A stretch of DNA of 64,000 nt from Planctomycetota bacterium (GCA_021776795.1 JAJFFC010000015.1:124001-188000); one strand, 5' to 3'. Shown: positions 36,150-45,132, counted from the first letter of the stretch. Notes: generated by a model not told the origin, from the letters alone. Program-made: numbers and translations.

Positions 36150-38003
36150 ATGGGTCTGGACGCAATCCTCGTCCTGGCATTAGTCGGCGTCATCTTGGCA
36201 CTGCTGGTGTCGGAGAAAGCCAGCATCGATGCCATCGGCATTGGTGTCCTGGTGTTGTTGGTTACGATTGGCCAAGTCCTGCGTCTCTTTGTTGACGACT
36301 ATGACCCTTCCGAGAGTTTGCTTGGCGCGGAACAAGCGTTGCAGCTCTTCGGAAACTCCGCGGTCCTCACCGTGGCTGCGCTTTACATTCTGGGCGAGGG
36401 GCTTTCACGCACAGGTGCGGTTGAGTTTTTTGCGCGCGGCGTCATGCGCGTGAGTGCAGGCAAAGAACGTCGCCTGATTTTGTCGGTGTCTTTGTTGGCA
36501 GGGGTGATCTCTTGCTTCCTCAACAACACCGCGGTGGTGTTGGTGTTCACGCCAGTGCTGCTCGACATGTCGAAGCGCACCGGAGTGGCGGTGACGCGCC
36601 TGCTCATCCCGATGGCCTTCGCCACGATTTTGGGCGGCATGTGCACCTTGGTCGGCACGTCGACCAACTTGTTGGTGAGCGGCATCGCCACCGACCTGGG
36701 CTACGAACCGATTGGTATGTTCGACCTCAGCCCGGTTGGCGTCCCGATGATGATCTTGGGCGTTTTGGTGGTTGCGGTTTTCGCACGCCAGCTCCTGCCT
36801 TCACGCGATAGCTTGTCCTCGATGTTGGCCGACGCCAACCACCGTGAATATGTGACCGAGCTGCAGATTGGTCCGCAATCACAACTCCGCGGCCGCACCT
36901 ACAAAGAGGCCTTCACCGACGTCAACGCCGACCTTCTGTTCTTCGTCCGTGGCGAAAAGATGGTGTGGCCGCCCTACTTCAATGAAACGATTGAAGTCGG
37001 TGATGTCGTCATGCTGCGTGGCTCCGTAGACTCGATGGCGGCGCTGCAAGATCAGCTTGGGCTCAAGCTGTTCAATGAATCGCGCTTCGACCCCAAGACC
37101 ATGCAGTTCTATGAGCTCGCGGTCTCGCCGCACTCGCCGATGGTCGGTCGCAAAGTCAAAGACCTCCGCCTTTGGCGGGATTATGGCGCGATTACCGTGG
37201 CGGTGTTGCGCAACAACCAGCACATTCGCGAACGTGCGTCGGAGCAAATCCTGCAACCAGGAGACCTGTTGCTCGTGTGCGGTGACGACAAGTCCCAGCA
37301 AAGTCTGCGCGCTAGCACCGATTTCTATCTTCTTACGGGCGCGCACAATTGGGTGATGCTACGCGGCATGGCACGGCGCGCATTAACCATTGCCGTCGGC
37401 GTAATGGTGGCATTCTCGCTGCTGTCGGTCTATCACCTCGACCGCCTGATTCCCTTCGCCGCTTTAGCCGGTGCCGCAACCATGATCGCTAGCGGTTGCC
37501 TCACTTCGCGCCGTGCTTATCGCGCGATTGACTGGCCGATTTTGCTATTCATGATTGGCGCCATCGGGCTTGGCGAAGCCCTGCAGAACACCGGCGCCGC
37601 AGCCACCATTGCGCGTGGCTTGGTGCATGGCCTCGACGCCTTTGGGCCGATTGCTGCCCTAGCGGGCCTAACTGGCCTGACGGCGGTGCTTTCGAGCATG
37701 GTCTCGAACCAGGCGGTTGCGGTGTTGCTCACGCCGATTGCCATCAACGCCGCCACCACAATTTCCGCGGCAGAAGGCTTTGGCGAGGTGCAAACCGGCG
37801 CCATGGTGCGTGCCTTCATTTTGGGCATTGCCCTCAGTGCCTCGATTTGTTTCGCTACGCCAATCGGTCACCAATCCAACCTGATGGTCTACGGTCCCGG
37901 CGGCTACACCTGGCGCGACTTCCTGCGTGCAGGTTTGCCCCTGAGCATTTTGGCTTGGGTCTTCGTCACCGCCGGCGTGGTGTGGATGACCGGCGCGCTT
38001 TAA
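36150..38003 (+). CDS. SLC13/DASS-type anion permease with two TrkA-C (RCK_C) domains
   Basis: A 617-residue transporter. N-terminal and C-terminal membrane halves carry DASS-like hairpin motifs (SCFLNNTAVVLVFTPVLL; GMCTLVGTSTNLLVSG; SSMVSNQAVAVLLTPIAIN; ATPIGHQSNLMVYGPGGYTWRDFLRAGLPL). Between them, at about residues 215-400, lie two TrkA-C ligand-binding domains ending in ETIEVGDVVMLRG and EQILQPGDLLLVCG. Such proteins move sulfate, dicarboxylates or related anions. It starts 12 bases after fdhA and is probably in the same operon; whether it serves formate metabolism is unknown. Confidence 0.85.
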   Translation: MGLDAILVLALVGVILALLVSEKASIDAIGIGVLVLLVTIGQVLRLFVDDYDPSESLLGAEQALQLFGNSAVLTVAALYILGEGLSRTGAVEFFARGVMRVSAGKERRLILSVSLLAGVISCFLNNTAVVLVFTPVLLDMSKRTGVAVTRLLIPMAFATILGGMCTLVGTSTNLLVSGIATDLGYEPIGMFDLSPVGVPMMILGVLVVAVFARQLLPSRDSLSSMLADANHREYVTELQIGPQSQLRGRTYKEAFTDVNADLLFFVRGEKMVWPPYFNETIEVGDVVMLRGSVDSMAALQDQLGLKLFNESRFDPKTMQFYELAVSPHSPMVGRKVKDLRLWRDYGAITVAVLRNNQHIRERASEQILQPGDLLLVCGDDKSQQSLRASTDFYLLTGAHNWVMLRGMARRALTIAVGVMVAFSLLSVYHLDRLIPFAALAGAATMIASGCLTSRRAYRAIDWPILLFMIGAIGLGEALQNTGAAATIARGLVHGLDAFGPIAALAGLTGLTAVLSSMVSNQAVAVLLTPIAINAATTISAAEGFGEVQTGAMVRAFILGIALSASICFATPIGHQSNLMVYGPGGYTWRDFLRAGLPLSILAWVFVTAGVVWMTGAL

Positions 38004-39052
38004 GCGCTGTCCGAGGGCGAATTTGCCCTGGCTCGTTGGATCATTTTCTTGACACTATCTGAACAGGAAACTTCCCGGATGCTGATGTTTTGATTTTGAT
38101 TTGCAAAGACCCGAAAAATCTGATCCGCGAATGCTTGGCCAATAGTTTCCACGCCGGAGAAGTCGAAAACGATAATTTGGAATTTACTTAATCCCGAAAG
38201 GACGCGCTTTGCTTGGGATCTTGAAACTAATTTGTCATTCCCAATCTCCGCCAATCGCATTGGAATCATTGTCTTCACAAAGGAGTAGTCATCTTCGGAA
38301 GAGAACTGATCAAACACCTCTTTTGTCGTTCTCGTGGAAGATTTTTCCAGGGTAAGGGAGACAAAGGTTCCGTCCGTATGCAAAGGAAGCATATCTGCGA
38401 TGTCAAAATCGACTTCGGCATTGTGAGAAAAAGTAAGGCCACCAGATAGAATAAAAAACTGGTCAAACATGCGGGAGGTAAAGAAAATGCCCTCACCGGA
38501 ATGCTCTAAAGGAGATGTTGTTAGCTTCCCCTTAGATAGTTCTAAGGCCGCGTGACGAATGTCTTCCAGTTTAAGCGCGGCCGCGATCTTGTTGAAAATC
38601 CCGACGCCGTCGTCGAGGATTCTCATTTCGATTTCTTGCTTCCGATCAATGAAGGTGACGATGCAGAATTGACCCTCTGAATGATCGATGACATTGTTGA
38701 ACATTTCTGTGAAGCCATGTTGCCAGATCTCATAAACGTTTTCTGGCAAGGATTCAAAATAGCTACTCAGGTTCTGACTCCAGACGACATCCTCAGCGGG
38801 ATTTGCCTCAAGCTCAAATCCAAATCTTCTTTCACCCTCCTCATTCTCGGGGCGGACATATTGCCTGGCCTGCGTTCTTCCTATTGGAATCAACTCCCCA
38901 GCCTTAACAAGAGCACGAATATGCCTGCTTACCGCTTGTCGGCTAATGCTGAACTTCTGGCTAATTCTGGCGGCTAACCCTGAGGGATTTTTCTGAGCTT
39001 CCTCGAGGATTTTAGTTCGGATTTCCTGCGACTTTTTGCGGGTGGGAGGCAC
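38000..39052 (-). CDS. HTH - HATPase - STAS-like (DUF4325) regulator
   Basis: A 350-residue protein of three parts. Residues 10-68 form a winged helix (LAARISQKFSISRQAVSRHIRALVKAGEL). Residues about 105-235 form a GHKL ATPase with N-box EMFNNVIDHS, G1 DDGVGIF and G2 HSGEGIF. Residues about 255-340 form a STAS-like domain (LVSRSQAKRVLSGLSKFQIIVFDFSGVETIGQAFADQIFRVF) like DUF4325. There is no phospho-acceptor His domain. It starts at GTG 39052. The DNA is clearly more AT-rich than its surroundings, suggesting recent acquisition. It may be a one-component regulator in which an anti-sigma-like ATPase controls the DNA-binding domain; the target is unknown. Confidence 0.8.
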   Translation of the reverse strand: MPPTRKKSQEIRTKILEEAQKNPSGLAARISQKFSISRQAVSRHIRALVKAGELIPIGRTQARQYVRPENEEGERRFGFELEANPAEDVVWSQNLSSYFESLPENVYEIWQHGFTEMFNNVIDHSEGQFCIVTFIDRKQEIEMRILDDGVGIFNKIAAALKLEDIRHAALELSKGKLTTSPLEHSGEGIFFTSRMFDQFFILSGGLTFSHNAEVDFDIADMLPLHTDGTFVSLTLEKSSTRTTKEVFDQFSSEDDYSFVKTMIPMRLAEIGNDKLVSRSQAKRVLSGLSKFQIIVFDFSGVETIGQAFADQIFRVFANQNQNISIREVSCSDSVKKMIQRARANSPSDSA

Positions 39053-39059
39053 AGATGCA

Positions 39060-39093
39060 TTGTCAACAAAAACTCCAGAATTGTCAACAAAAA
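39060..39093 (-). promoter_or_regulatory. Direct repeats carrying a -35-like TTGACA, upstream of the HTH-HATPase regulator
   Basis: TTGTCAACAAAAA occurs twice (39060-39072 and 39081-39093), exactly 21 bp apart, two helical turns. On the minus strand each reads TTTTTGTTGACAA and contains a perfect TTGACA. From the distal copy a 17-base spacer leads to GACAAT (39064-39059), 4 of 6 matches to TATAAT, which would start transcription at or near the GTG start. The pair could equally be operator half-sites for autoregulation by the HTH domain. Confidence 0.5.
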
Positions 39094-39142
39094 ATTGCTG
39101 AGGCCGAAGCCCCAGCAGCGAAGTCCTCCCAAAGGAGTGACC

Positions 39143-40414
39143 CTAGTGCAACAAGGTCATCACTTGGGTTTGACCAAAATAGGTCGATTGCGCGAACCAG
39201 TCTTGCGGTACGCCAATCAAAAACTCATCGCGGCCATCGTTGTTGGTGTCGCCGATGCTGCCAAGAGTAAGAACCAGACCTTGCGGGGTCGGGCTGGACA
39301 AGCGAGCCATTTCGTGGCCGTCTTGACCAGAGATGATGATCACCGTCGGGCGCACTTGCCAAGACTGACTCAGTGGCGTGGCAATTAAACCAATGTCCTG
39401 GAATCCGTCTCCGTTGACATCGCCAATGGCCTCTGAGCGACGACCGAAATCTTCGAGATGACCGTCGGAATGGGTCATCAACAAGCTGCCGTCGACGCCA
39501 GAGAAGATCTTGGCGACGCCATCGACCCATTGCAGCCCGGAGCTTCCGTAGCGATAACCAGTGGCAAGGAAGTCATCGTGACCATCTTGGTTAAAGTCAC
39601 CGGTCACGGCAAGGTCGGATATGCTCATGCCCAATTCCGCGCGCTTGAGGTGATACAGGATTTCACCACTGGCGCCACTCACTGCGGTTAAACCGTGGTT
39701 GTCCAAAGAAGGAATGCCAATCAGCAAATCTGGAGTGCCGTCGGCGTTGAGGTCGCCAGGGCCAATCATGATTTCCCCAACATTGTCGAAGGCCGCGCGG
39801 CCAACGATTTCATGCATAGGCAGAGCAGTGGTGCCGTTGTAGACAATGGCGAGCCCAGTATTGGTGTGGCCATCGCGCGTTTCGGCGGGGAAGCCCAATA
39901 CAAACTCAGGAAAGCTATCGCCATTGATGTCGCCGATGATGGTGGCCTCCATGCCGACTTGCCCGTTGGTGTTGCTGACCAATTCGACCAAGCGAATGCC
40001 GGTGGCTGCCGAAAAGATATAGGCAGGAACATGACCACCAGCGCCAACCAGAAGGTCGCCATGACCGTCATGATCAAAGTCGCCGATGACATCGAGCGTC
40101 AGGCCGAGCAAAGAGTCGACGCCAACGACGCCGTCGAGGTGATACAGAACTTGGCGAGTGGCGCCGGAGTACACCGTGACCCGGCCACTGCCGAGGCCAT
40201 GCCCCGAGTTGTAGCCGGGGCTGCCGACGGCAAATTCAGAAGCGCCATCAAAGTTGAGGTCGCCAAGAGTGGCAAAGGTCTCGCCGAAACGGGAACCGGC
40301 GTCTCCGCCAATCATTTGGTCCAAGCTCGCAAAGCGCGGCGTCTGCGCCGATAGTGTGGGCGCACTCAGGGCGGCGATGCCCAAGGCCATGGTGAGGGTG
40401 TGAAATGCGTTCAT
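39143..40414 (-). CDS. Secreted FG-GAP repeat protein (integrin-alpha-like propeller)
   Basis: A 423-residue protein. The signal peptide MNAFHTLTMALGIAALSAPTLSAQ is followed by about seven FG-GAP repeats, each with a calcium-binding DxNxDGxxD/E loop: GDLNFDGASEFAVGSPGY, GDFDHDGHGDLLVG, GDINGDSFPEFVLG, GDLNADGTPDLLIG, GDFNQDGHDDFLA, GDVNGDGFQDIGL and GDTNNDGRDEFLIG. The repeats make a closed seven-bladed propeller. The ligand is unknown; such extracellular proteins are numerous in Planctomycetes. Confidence 0.85.
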   Translation of the reverse strand: MNAFHTLTMALGIAALSAPTLSAQTPRFASLDQMIGGDAGSRFGETFATLGDLNFDGASEFAVGSPGYNSGHGLGSGRVTVYSGATRQVLYHLDGVVGVDSLLGLTLDVIGDFDHDGHGDLLVGAGGHVPAYIFSAATGIRLVELVSNTNGQVGMEATIIGDINGDSFPEFVLGFPAETRDGHTNTGLAIVYNGTTALPMHEIVGRAAFDNVGEIMIGPGDLNADGTPDLLIGIPSLDNHGLTAVSGASGEILYHLKRAELGMSISDLAVTGDFNQDGHDDFLATGYRYGSSGLQWVDGVAKIFSGVDGSLLMTHSDGHLEDFGRRSEAIGDVNGDGFQDIGLIATPLSQSWQVRPTVIIISGQDGHEMARLSSPTPQGLVLTLGSIGDTNNDGRDEFLIGVPQDWFAQSTYFGQTQVMTLLH

Positions 40415-40483
40415 GCTGGTACTAGGCGGGGGGAGGCCGCGATTGGACGCGGGACTCCCAATTTATGGCAAAAAACCGTGCCT

Positions 40484-42904
40484 CTACTGCGCAATCTCGA
40501 GCTTTAGCGCGGCAATGCGCTCGCGGCAGACCTTCAGCGGGGTGCTGACGTAGTCTCCACCGCTTAGGGAAGCCTCGGCCAATTCATAAAATGCCAAGGC
40601 GGCAGCAGGCTCCCCGGCCGCCTCTTCATTGCGCGCCTCCGCCATCCACAGGTGCGCCTTGGTGCCGTGGCCGTCATCTGTTTGGCCCTGAAGCAGAGAT
40701 TCAGCGCGTTGAAAATGCTGACGCGCCGCCGCATAGTTTCCGCTGGCACTCACCACCTGGGCGAGAGAGGTCAATGGCTCGAACAAGATCGGGTGGTCGG
40801 GTCCGACTCGAGCTTCCAACAATGACAGGGCCTCTTGGTAATGGTCTTGCGCGACATCCATCTCTTTATCGGCCTCGGCAAAGCCGCCTATGGCAACCAG
40901 TGCGCTTGCCAAAGAAGCATGGTGACCACCACCGGTGCGGCGCAAAATCTCGGCCGCGCGGTGCAAGCGCTGGCGGAGCCTGGTGAGTGTTTCTGCATCG
41001 GCGCCTTGCCAATGTCGAAACTGTTCCCAAGTCGACAAGTCGACCAAGCTTTGGGCAACATCGGGGTGAGACTCTCCTAAGAGTTCACTGCGCAGGTTGA
41101 GTGCCGCGCGCAAAGGCGCCTCGGCTTCCGTGATACCTCCGGAGTGAAAGAGGGTCCACCCCAGTTCGCGCTGGACATCGGCCAAATCGAGGTGCTTCCC
41201 CGTGGGGTAGCGCTGCTCAGCTTCCGCCAGCAGTTCCGTGGCGAGTTCCTTGGATTCCCTTAGTTTGCCGGCTTTGCGTAACCACGAAGTCTGCCACAGC
41301 TTAGTGAGCCAAATGCCATATTCATCTTGCTCCTGTTCGAGCCATTTCCGATGTTGATCGAGTGATTGGATGGCGAGCTCGGGTTCGCCTTGTGCGCCCA
41401 AGTACGAAGCCTCAAGCCGGGCTTGGCGGTTTGCAAACTTGGTCGACCAAGTTCCGCTCTCCATCAGTTCTTGAACTGCAGCTAGAGCGGCGCCCGCCCC
41501 CAAGTAGTCTGCGGTGTTAGTCTTGGCGTCCAGATCCAAAAGGAGAAAGTCTGCCTCTTGCTGGGGCGAAGACCAGGAGATGGCCAAGGCGCTGGCCAAC
41601 TGTAAATTGTCACGTGCACCGATGGGGTGACCGTGTTGCAACTGGACATGAGCCAAAGCCATACGCACCTCACGCTCTAGTTCCGGCTCAGCGTGGAAGC
41701 GTTCGCCAACGGTGGTCGAGGCTTCCTGCAGGACTTCGCTCATGGTCGCCATGCTGCCTTTCAGGCTGGGGTCGAGCAGGGGCAAAACATCTTCGGTGAC
41801 ATAGGCGAGAGCTTCTCGGGCAAGGTTCTTCTCGGCGCGCAGATTTTGCGCTTGATCCCAGGCGTACCAGGAGAAACCGAGCACGGCAACCAGCAAGGCC
41901 ACGCTCAGAGTGCTCACCAATGGGTTGCGCCTCATGGCTTTGCTCAAGAGATAGAGCGAGTGCGGTGCACGCGCCAAGACTGGGCGACCTTCTTGGAAGC
42001 GACGCAAGTCGTCGGCCATGGCCACCGCCGATGGATAGCGACGTTCGCGGTCGCGGTCGATGGCACGGTGGACGATCATGGCCACGTCACGCGGCACATC
42101 CGGCGCGAGCTTTTGCAAATCGCGCGGAGTCTGTTCCTGCATCGCGCGAATCGCGGAAACCAAGGAGCCGCCTAACTCATAAGGTTGCTGGCCGGACAAT
42201 AACTCAAAGGCAAGCACGCCAATGGCGTAGATGTCATCGCGCGTGTCTGCTTCGGATTCTGGATGCAGTAAGCGCTCAGGAGGCACATAACCTGGCGAAC
42301 CCAAAAACTCTTCGGTGCGGGTGAGGTCCACCTGCCCACTTTGCACTTCTTGCAGCACCTTGGCGATGCCAAAGTCCAATACATGCAAGACATCGGCGTG
42401 GCCGACGAGCAAGTTCGACGGCTTTAAGTCACGGTGGATGACCCCACGCTGATGTGCATGTTGCATGGCGCTGCACAAATCCAGCAGGAGTTGCACAATC
42501 TCTGCCGCAGGTCGTGCTGGCTGTTCCTTTGGTCGCGCCCAATGCAGCGGCGAGATGCCATCGATCCAATCCATGACCAAGATGGGTTGGCGCTCGATGA
42601 ACTCGAGCTTCCGCAAACGCACAATCCCAGGATGGTCCAGGCGCGCAGCGATTTCCATCTCGCGTTCCAAACGCAAACGCCCACGAGTGCCGGTGAGGGT
42701 GCCCGCAAGCAAACGCTTGATTGCGACCACGCGGCCGTCGGGAGCTTCGGCCTTCAACACCACACCTTGTCCACCGCGTGAGATTTCGCCCAAGATGCGG
42801 TAGTCACCAATCTGATCCCAGTTGCCCGGCGCCAAAGCTTCTCGCGCTTGCGCAAGCCAAGCTTCGTCATCGAGGTCCTGATGGAGGGGCGTTGGCCGAT
42901 TCAT
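40484..42904 (-). CDS. Serine/threonine protein kinase with membrane helix and TPR region
   Basis: An 806-residue protein. The kinase domain (about residues 33-310) has GEISRGGQGVVLKA, catalytic Lys63 in VAIKRLL, HRDLKPSNLLV, DFGIAKV, and GSPGYVPPERL in the activation segment. A membrane helix follows (LVSTLSVALLVAVLGFSWYAW). The C-terminal half is helical, with TPR-like repeats (for example LRAALNLRSELLGESHPDVAQSLVDLS and YQEALSLLEARVGPDHPILFEPLTSLAQVVSASGNYAAARQHFQRAESLL). ATG 42904 overlaps the TAA of the ECF sigma gene by one base. The architecture is typical of Planctomycete PASTA-less kinases. Targets are unknown; the coupled sigma factor is the obvious candidate. Confidence 0.92.
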   Translation of the reverse strand: MNRPTPLHQDLDDEAWLAQAREALAPGNWDQIGDYRILGEISRGGQGVVLKAEAPDGRVVAIKRLLAGTLTGTRGRLRLEREMEIAARLDHPGIVRLRKLEFIERQPILVMDWIDGISPLHWARPKEQPARPAAEIVQLLLDLCSAMQHAHQRGVIHRDLKPSNLLVGHADVLHVLDFGIAKVLQEVQSGQVDLTRTEEFLGSPGYVPPERLLHPESEADTRDDIYAIGVLAFELLSGQQPYELGGSLVSAIRAMQEQTPRDLQKLAPDVPRDVAMIVHRAIDRDRERRYPSAVAMADDLRRFQEGRPVLARAPHSLYLLSKAMRRNPLVSTLSVALLVAVLGFSWYAWDQAQNLRAEKNLAREALAYVTEDVLPLLDPSLKGSMATMSEVLQEASTTVGERFHAEPELEREVRMALAHVQLQHGHPIGARDNLQLASALAISWSSPQQEADFLLLDLDAKTNTADYLGAGAALAAVQELMESGTWSTKFANRQARLEASYLGAQGEPELAIQSLDQHRKWLEQEQDEYGIWLTKLWQTSWLRKAGKLRESKELATELLAEAEQRYPTGKHLDLADVQRELGWTLFHSGGITEAEAPLRAALNLRSELLGESHPDVAQSLVDLSTWEQFRHWQGADAETLTRLRQRLHRAAEILRRTGGGHHASLASALVAIGGFAEADKEMDVAQDHYQEALSLLEARVGPDHPILFEPLTSLAQVVSASGNYAAARQHFQRAESLLQGQTDDGHGTKAHLWMAEARNEEAAGEPAAALAFYELAEASLSGGDYVSTPLKVCRERIAALKLEIAQ

Positions 42905-43500
42905 TAGCGCTGGTCCTCTTGCTCGATTTGCGCCACCGTGAGTTCTTCCAGGCGCTGGCGAATGCGTTGGCGCACTTTGTACACCGCATCTGGATTCATG
43001 CCACATTCCGCGGCGACGGCGGCCACCGGCGCGCCATCGAGCAAGCGTTCAAAGACGTGCACGCTTTTCGGCCCAAAGGTCTGCCGCACCTCCGTCATGG
43101 CCAAGCGGAAATGATGGCGCACCCACTCCTGCTCCCAAAGTTCATCGGTCGCTTCGCTATCCGGATGCTTCAATTGCGCTCCCATGTCGGTGTCTAGTCG
43201 CTGTCCGGCCGGATTTGGACGCGCGAATTGCTGTGCGATGGCATTTTGCACCATCCGCGCCAGATAATTGCGAAAGCGCCCACGCTCGGGCCGGTACGAA
43301 AAGCTGCCTTGGGCCGCCTTGCTCAGGTTGAGCATGACCTGCTGGCGGATGTCATCGGCGTCGGACCACTGCAAGCCACGGCGCCGGCAATAACCCAAGA
43401 TCAAGTCTCGGTAGAGCAGTTCAAACTCACGCCAGGCCTCGGCGTCTGCGGGGTCGCGCAGGCGCAGGAGTAGAGAGGGGCGAGTGGGGTTTGGGTCCAT
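42904..43500 (-). CDS. ECF RNA polymerase sigma factor paired with kinase
   Basis: A 198-residue sigma-70-like factor. It starts TRPSLLLRLRDPADAEAWREFELLYRDLILGYCRRRGLQWSDADDIRQQVMLNLSKA, the pattern of Planctomycete-type ECF factors. Region 4 is FERLLDGAPVAAVAAECGMNPDAVYKVRQRIRQRL. It has no linked anti-sigma gene; instead it is translationally coupled to a Ser/Thr kinase with TPR repeats, so activity is likely controlled by that kinase, as in other sigma/kinase pairs. Confidence 0.87.
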   Translation of the reverse strand: MDPNPTRPSLLLRLRDPADAEAWREFELLYRDLILGYCRRRGLQWSDADDIRQQVMLNLSKAAQGSFSYRPERGRFRNYLARMVQNAIAQQFARPNPAGQRLDTDMGAQLKHPDSEATDELWEQEWVRHHFRLAMTEVRQTFGPKSVHVFERLLDGAPVAAVAAECGMNPDAVYKVRQRIRQRLEELTVAQIEQEDQR

Positions 43501-43528
43501 TTGTGAGACCCAAATAGGCTAGCAGCCC

Positions 43529-44182
43529 TTACTCGCCAACACTCATGTCGTCGGGGCGGCCTTCTTGCATCCATTGGAAGAAGGCGGCTTCTACCGCGTG
43601 TGCGCGGCGGTCGACGACGTTGTTGCCCATCCAACCCGAAGAGGGGTTGAGACCAAGCAAGTCATAGTTGAGCCAATAATCCAACTCACCGCGCGCTTGG
43701 ATTTCGCGCATGGTGGTGGCTTGGCGCAACAGCACTGCGGCCATCTGCTCTGGAGTGAGACGCAGGAACGCGGCATCGGCCGAGTCGGAACCGGTAGAAG
43801 CCGAACCGGTGGTGCGCGCCGACAAGAAGCCATGCTCGGTGGGGTGCACGCCGTCGCCGAAGATTAGGCGCGGGTCGCCCCAACCAGCGGTTTCAATGCG
43901 CAGTTCTTCAATGCCCTCGTTTTCGAGGTGCAGGAGCACATCATTGAGGCCGAGCGAAAAGCTTGCGCTTTCGGCGGGGAAGCCGCGCGCGAAACGGGAG
44001 CGTGCCAGGAACTCATTGGCCAGGTCCACACCCTGTTCCAGGTTGGCATAAGCCGTACGCTCGATGGTGCCGGCATCGGCTTCGCGGAGCTCCACCAAAC
44101 GCACCGGCTCCGCTGAGCAAGAGGCGAGGCCGAGGGCTGCGGAAAGGGGCAGGAGGCAAAGGAGGTGGGTCCGGAAACGCAT
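43529..44182 (-). CDS. Lipoprotein of unknown function
   Basis: A 217-residue protein. The signal MRFRTHLLCLLPLSAALGLASC ends with lipobox GLASC. The mature part has SFSLGLNDVLLHLENEGIEELRIETAGWGDPRLIFGDG and RLTPEQMAAVLLRQATTMREIQARGELDYWLNYDLLGLNPSSGWMGNN; no family is recognised. ATG 44182 is chosen for the signal; the frame extends to 44359 without coding features. It lies downstream of, and divergent from, the coiled-coil gene. Confidence 0.65.
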   Translation of the reverse strand: MRFRTHLLCLLPLSAALGLASCSAEPVRLVELREADAGTIERTAYANLEQGVDLANEFLARSRFARGFPAESASFSLGLNDVLLHLENEGIEELRIETAGWGDPRLIFGDGVHPTEHGFLSARTTGSASTGSDSADAAFLRLTPEQMAAVLLRQATTMREIQARGELDYWLNYDLLGLNPSSGWMGNNVVDRRAHAVEAAFFQWMQEGRPDDMSVGE

Positions 44183-44311
44183 GGCGCAGCGACATTCTCG
44201 CCCTTTTCCGGCCGGACAGCAAGGGCTGAGCGAGTTTGCTGGAGTTTTCCCGATTTTCGTGCGACCATGCCCTAGGAATGGGGTTCCATCCGAGTCCTCG
44301 CTCCCGCGTGG

Positions 44312-44325
44312 ATGCGTAGGCGCAT
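44312..44325 (+). other. Small palindromic hairpin upstream of the coiled-coil gene
   Basis: ATGCG-TAGG-CGCAT (5-bp stem, 4-base loop) lies 24 bases before the start at 44350, in the 167-base divergent intergenic region. It could affect translation or serve as an operator; there is no supporting evidence beyond the symmetry. Confidence 0.25.
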
Positions 44326-44349
44326 TTCGCCAACCCCCCTGGCCCAGCC

Positions 44350-45132
44350 ATGAAACCACTCACCCAAACCCTAATGATGTTCGTCGTCGGCCTCCTCGGA
44401 GGCGTTGTCGGTGCGCTCGTCATTTCGCCCGCCCCCTCCTCCGAGCCCAATACCTTGACAGAGGCCTCAGCTGGCGCTTCTGTAGAAAAGCAACTGGAGC
44501 AAATCCAGGAGCAGCTCGACGGACTCTCTCGCTCCGTGGATTTACACGGCAGCACGCTGAGCCAGCTCGAGGATTCCCAAGAGAATATTGCTCGGGAAAT
44601 GTCCGAGAGCCTAGCCAAGGGCGTATTGCCCGACGGCACCCCGCTGCAGGTGCCGCTAAATATGGGCGATATGCCTGCCGGCCCCGGCTTTGATTCGATG
44701 GTGGCCGCGGTGATTGAGCAGCGCGACGAAGAAGAGGCTGCCGCTCGCGATGAGCGTCGCAAAGAGGCGCAAGCCAAGCAAATCGAGGAGCGCAGCAAGC
44801 GCTTGGCCGAAGAGCTTGGTCTCGATGCCGTGCAGACCGATCAGTTGGCGCAGGTCATGACCGAAACCAACGACGCCCGCAACACCTTCTTCCAAGAGAT
44901 GCGCGAAAACGGCACTTGGGATCGCGACGCGATTCGCGAAGGCATGGACAAGTTGCGTGTCGACGAGAGCGCCAAGCTCGACGACTTCCTCACCCCGACC
45001 CAGCTAGAGCAGTACAGCGAGCAGTCCAACACCTTTGGTGGTTTTGGCGGCGGTCGCCGCGGCGGCAATACCGGGGGTGGCAACAACAACGGCGGCGGCG
45101 GCAACAATGGTGGCCGCACCGGAGGCTTCTAG
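44350..45132 (+). CDS. Membrane-anchored coiled-coil protein with Gly/Asn-rich tail
   Basis: A 260-residue protein. One N-terminal membrane helix (TLMMFVVGLLGGVVGALVI) is followed by a coiled coil (residues about 45-80), then a helical region with EERSKRLAEELGLDAVQTDQLAQVMTETNDAR and LDDFLTPTQLEQY. The latter resembles Spy/CpxP-like or heavy-metal-resistance helical proteins with an LTPxQ-type motif. The last 38 residues are low-complexity Gly/Asn (GGGRRGGN, GGGNNNGGGG). Function is unknown. Confidence 0.65.
   Translation: MKPLTQTLMMFVVGLLGGVVGALVISPAPSSEPNTLTEASAGASVEKQLEQIQEQLDGLSRSVDLHGSTLSQLEDSQENIAREMSESLAKGVLPDGTPLQVPLNMGDMPAGPGFDSMVAAVIEQRDEEEAAARDERRKEAQAKQIEERSKRLAEELGLDAVQTDQLAQVMTETNDARNTFFQEMRENGTWDRDAIREGMDKLRVDESAKLDDFLTPTQLEQYSEQSNTFGGFGGGRRGGNTGGGNNNGGGGNNGGRTGGF

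Noticed and set aside
38001-38003. Possible read-through fusion of the SLC13-type gene and the HTH regulator
   Set aside because: The genes are on opposite strands; their stops merely overlap by four bases.
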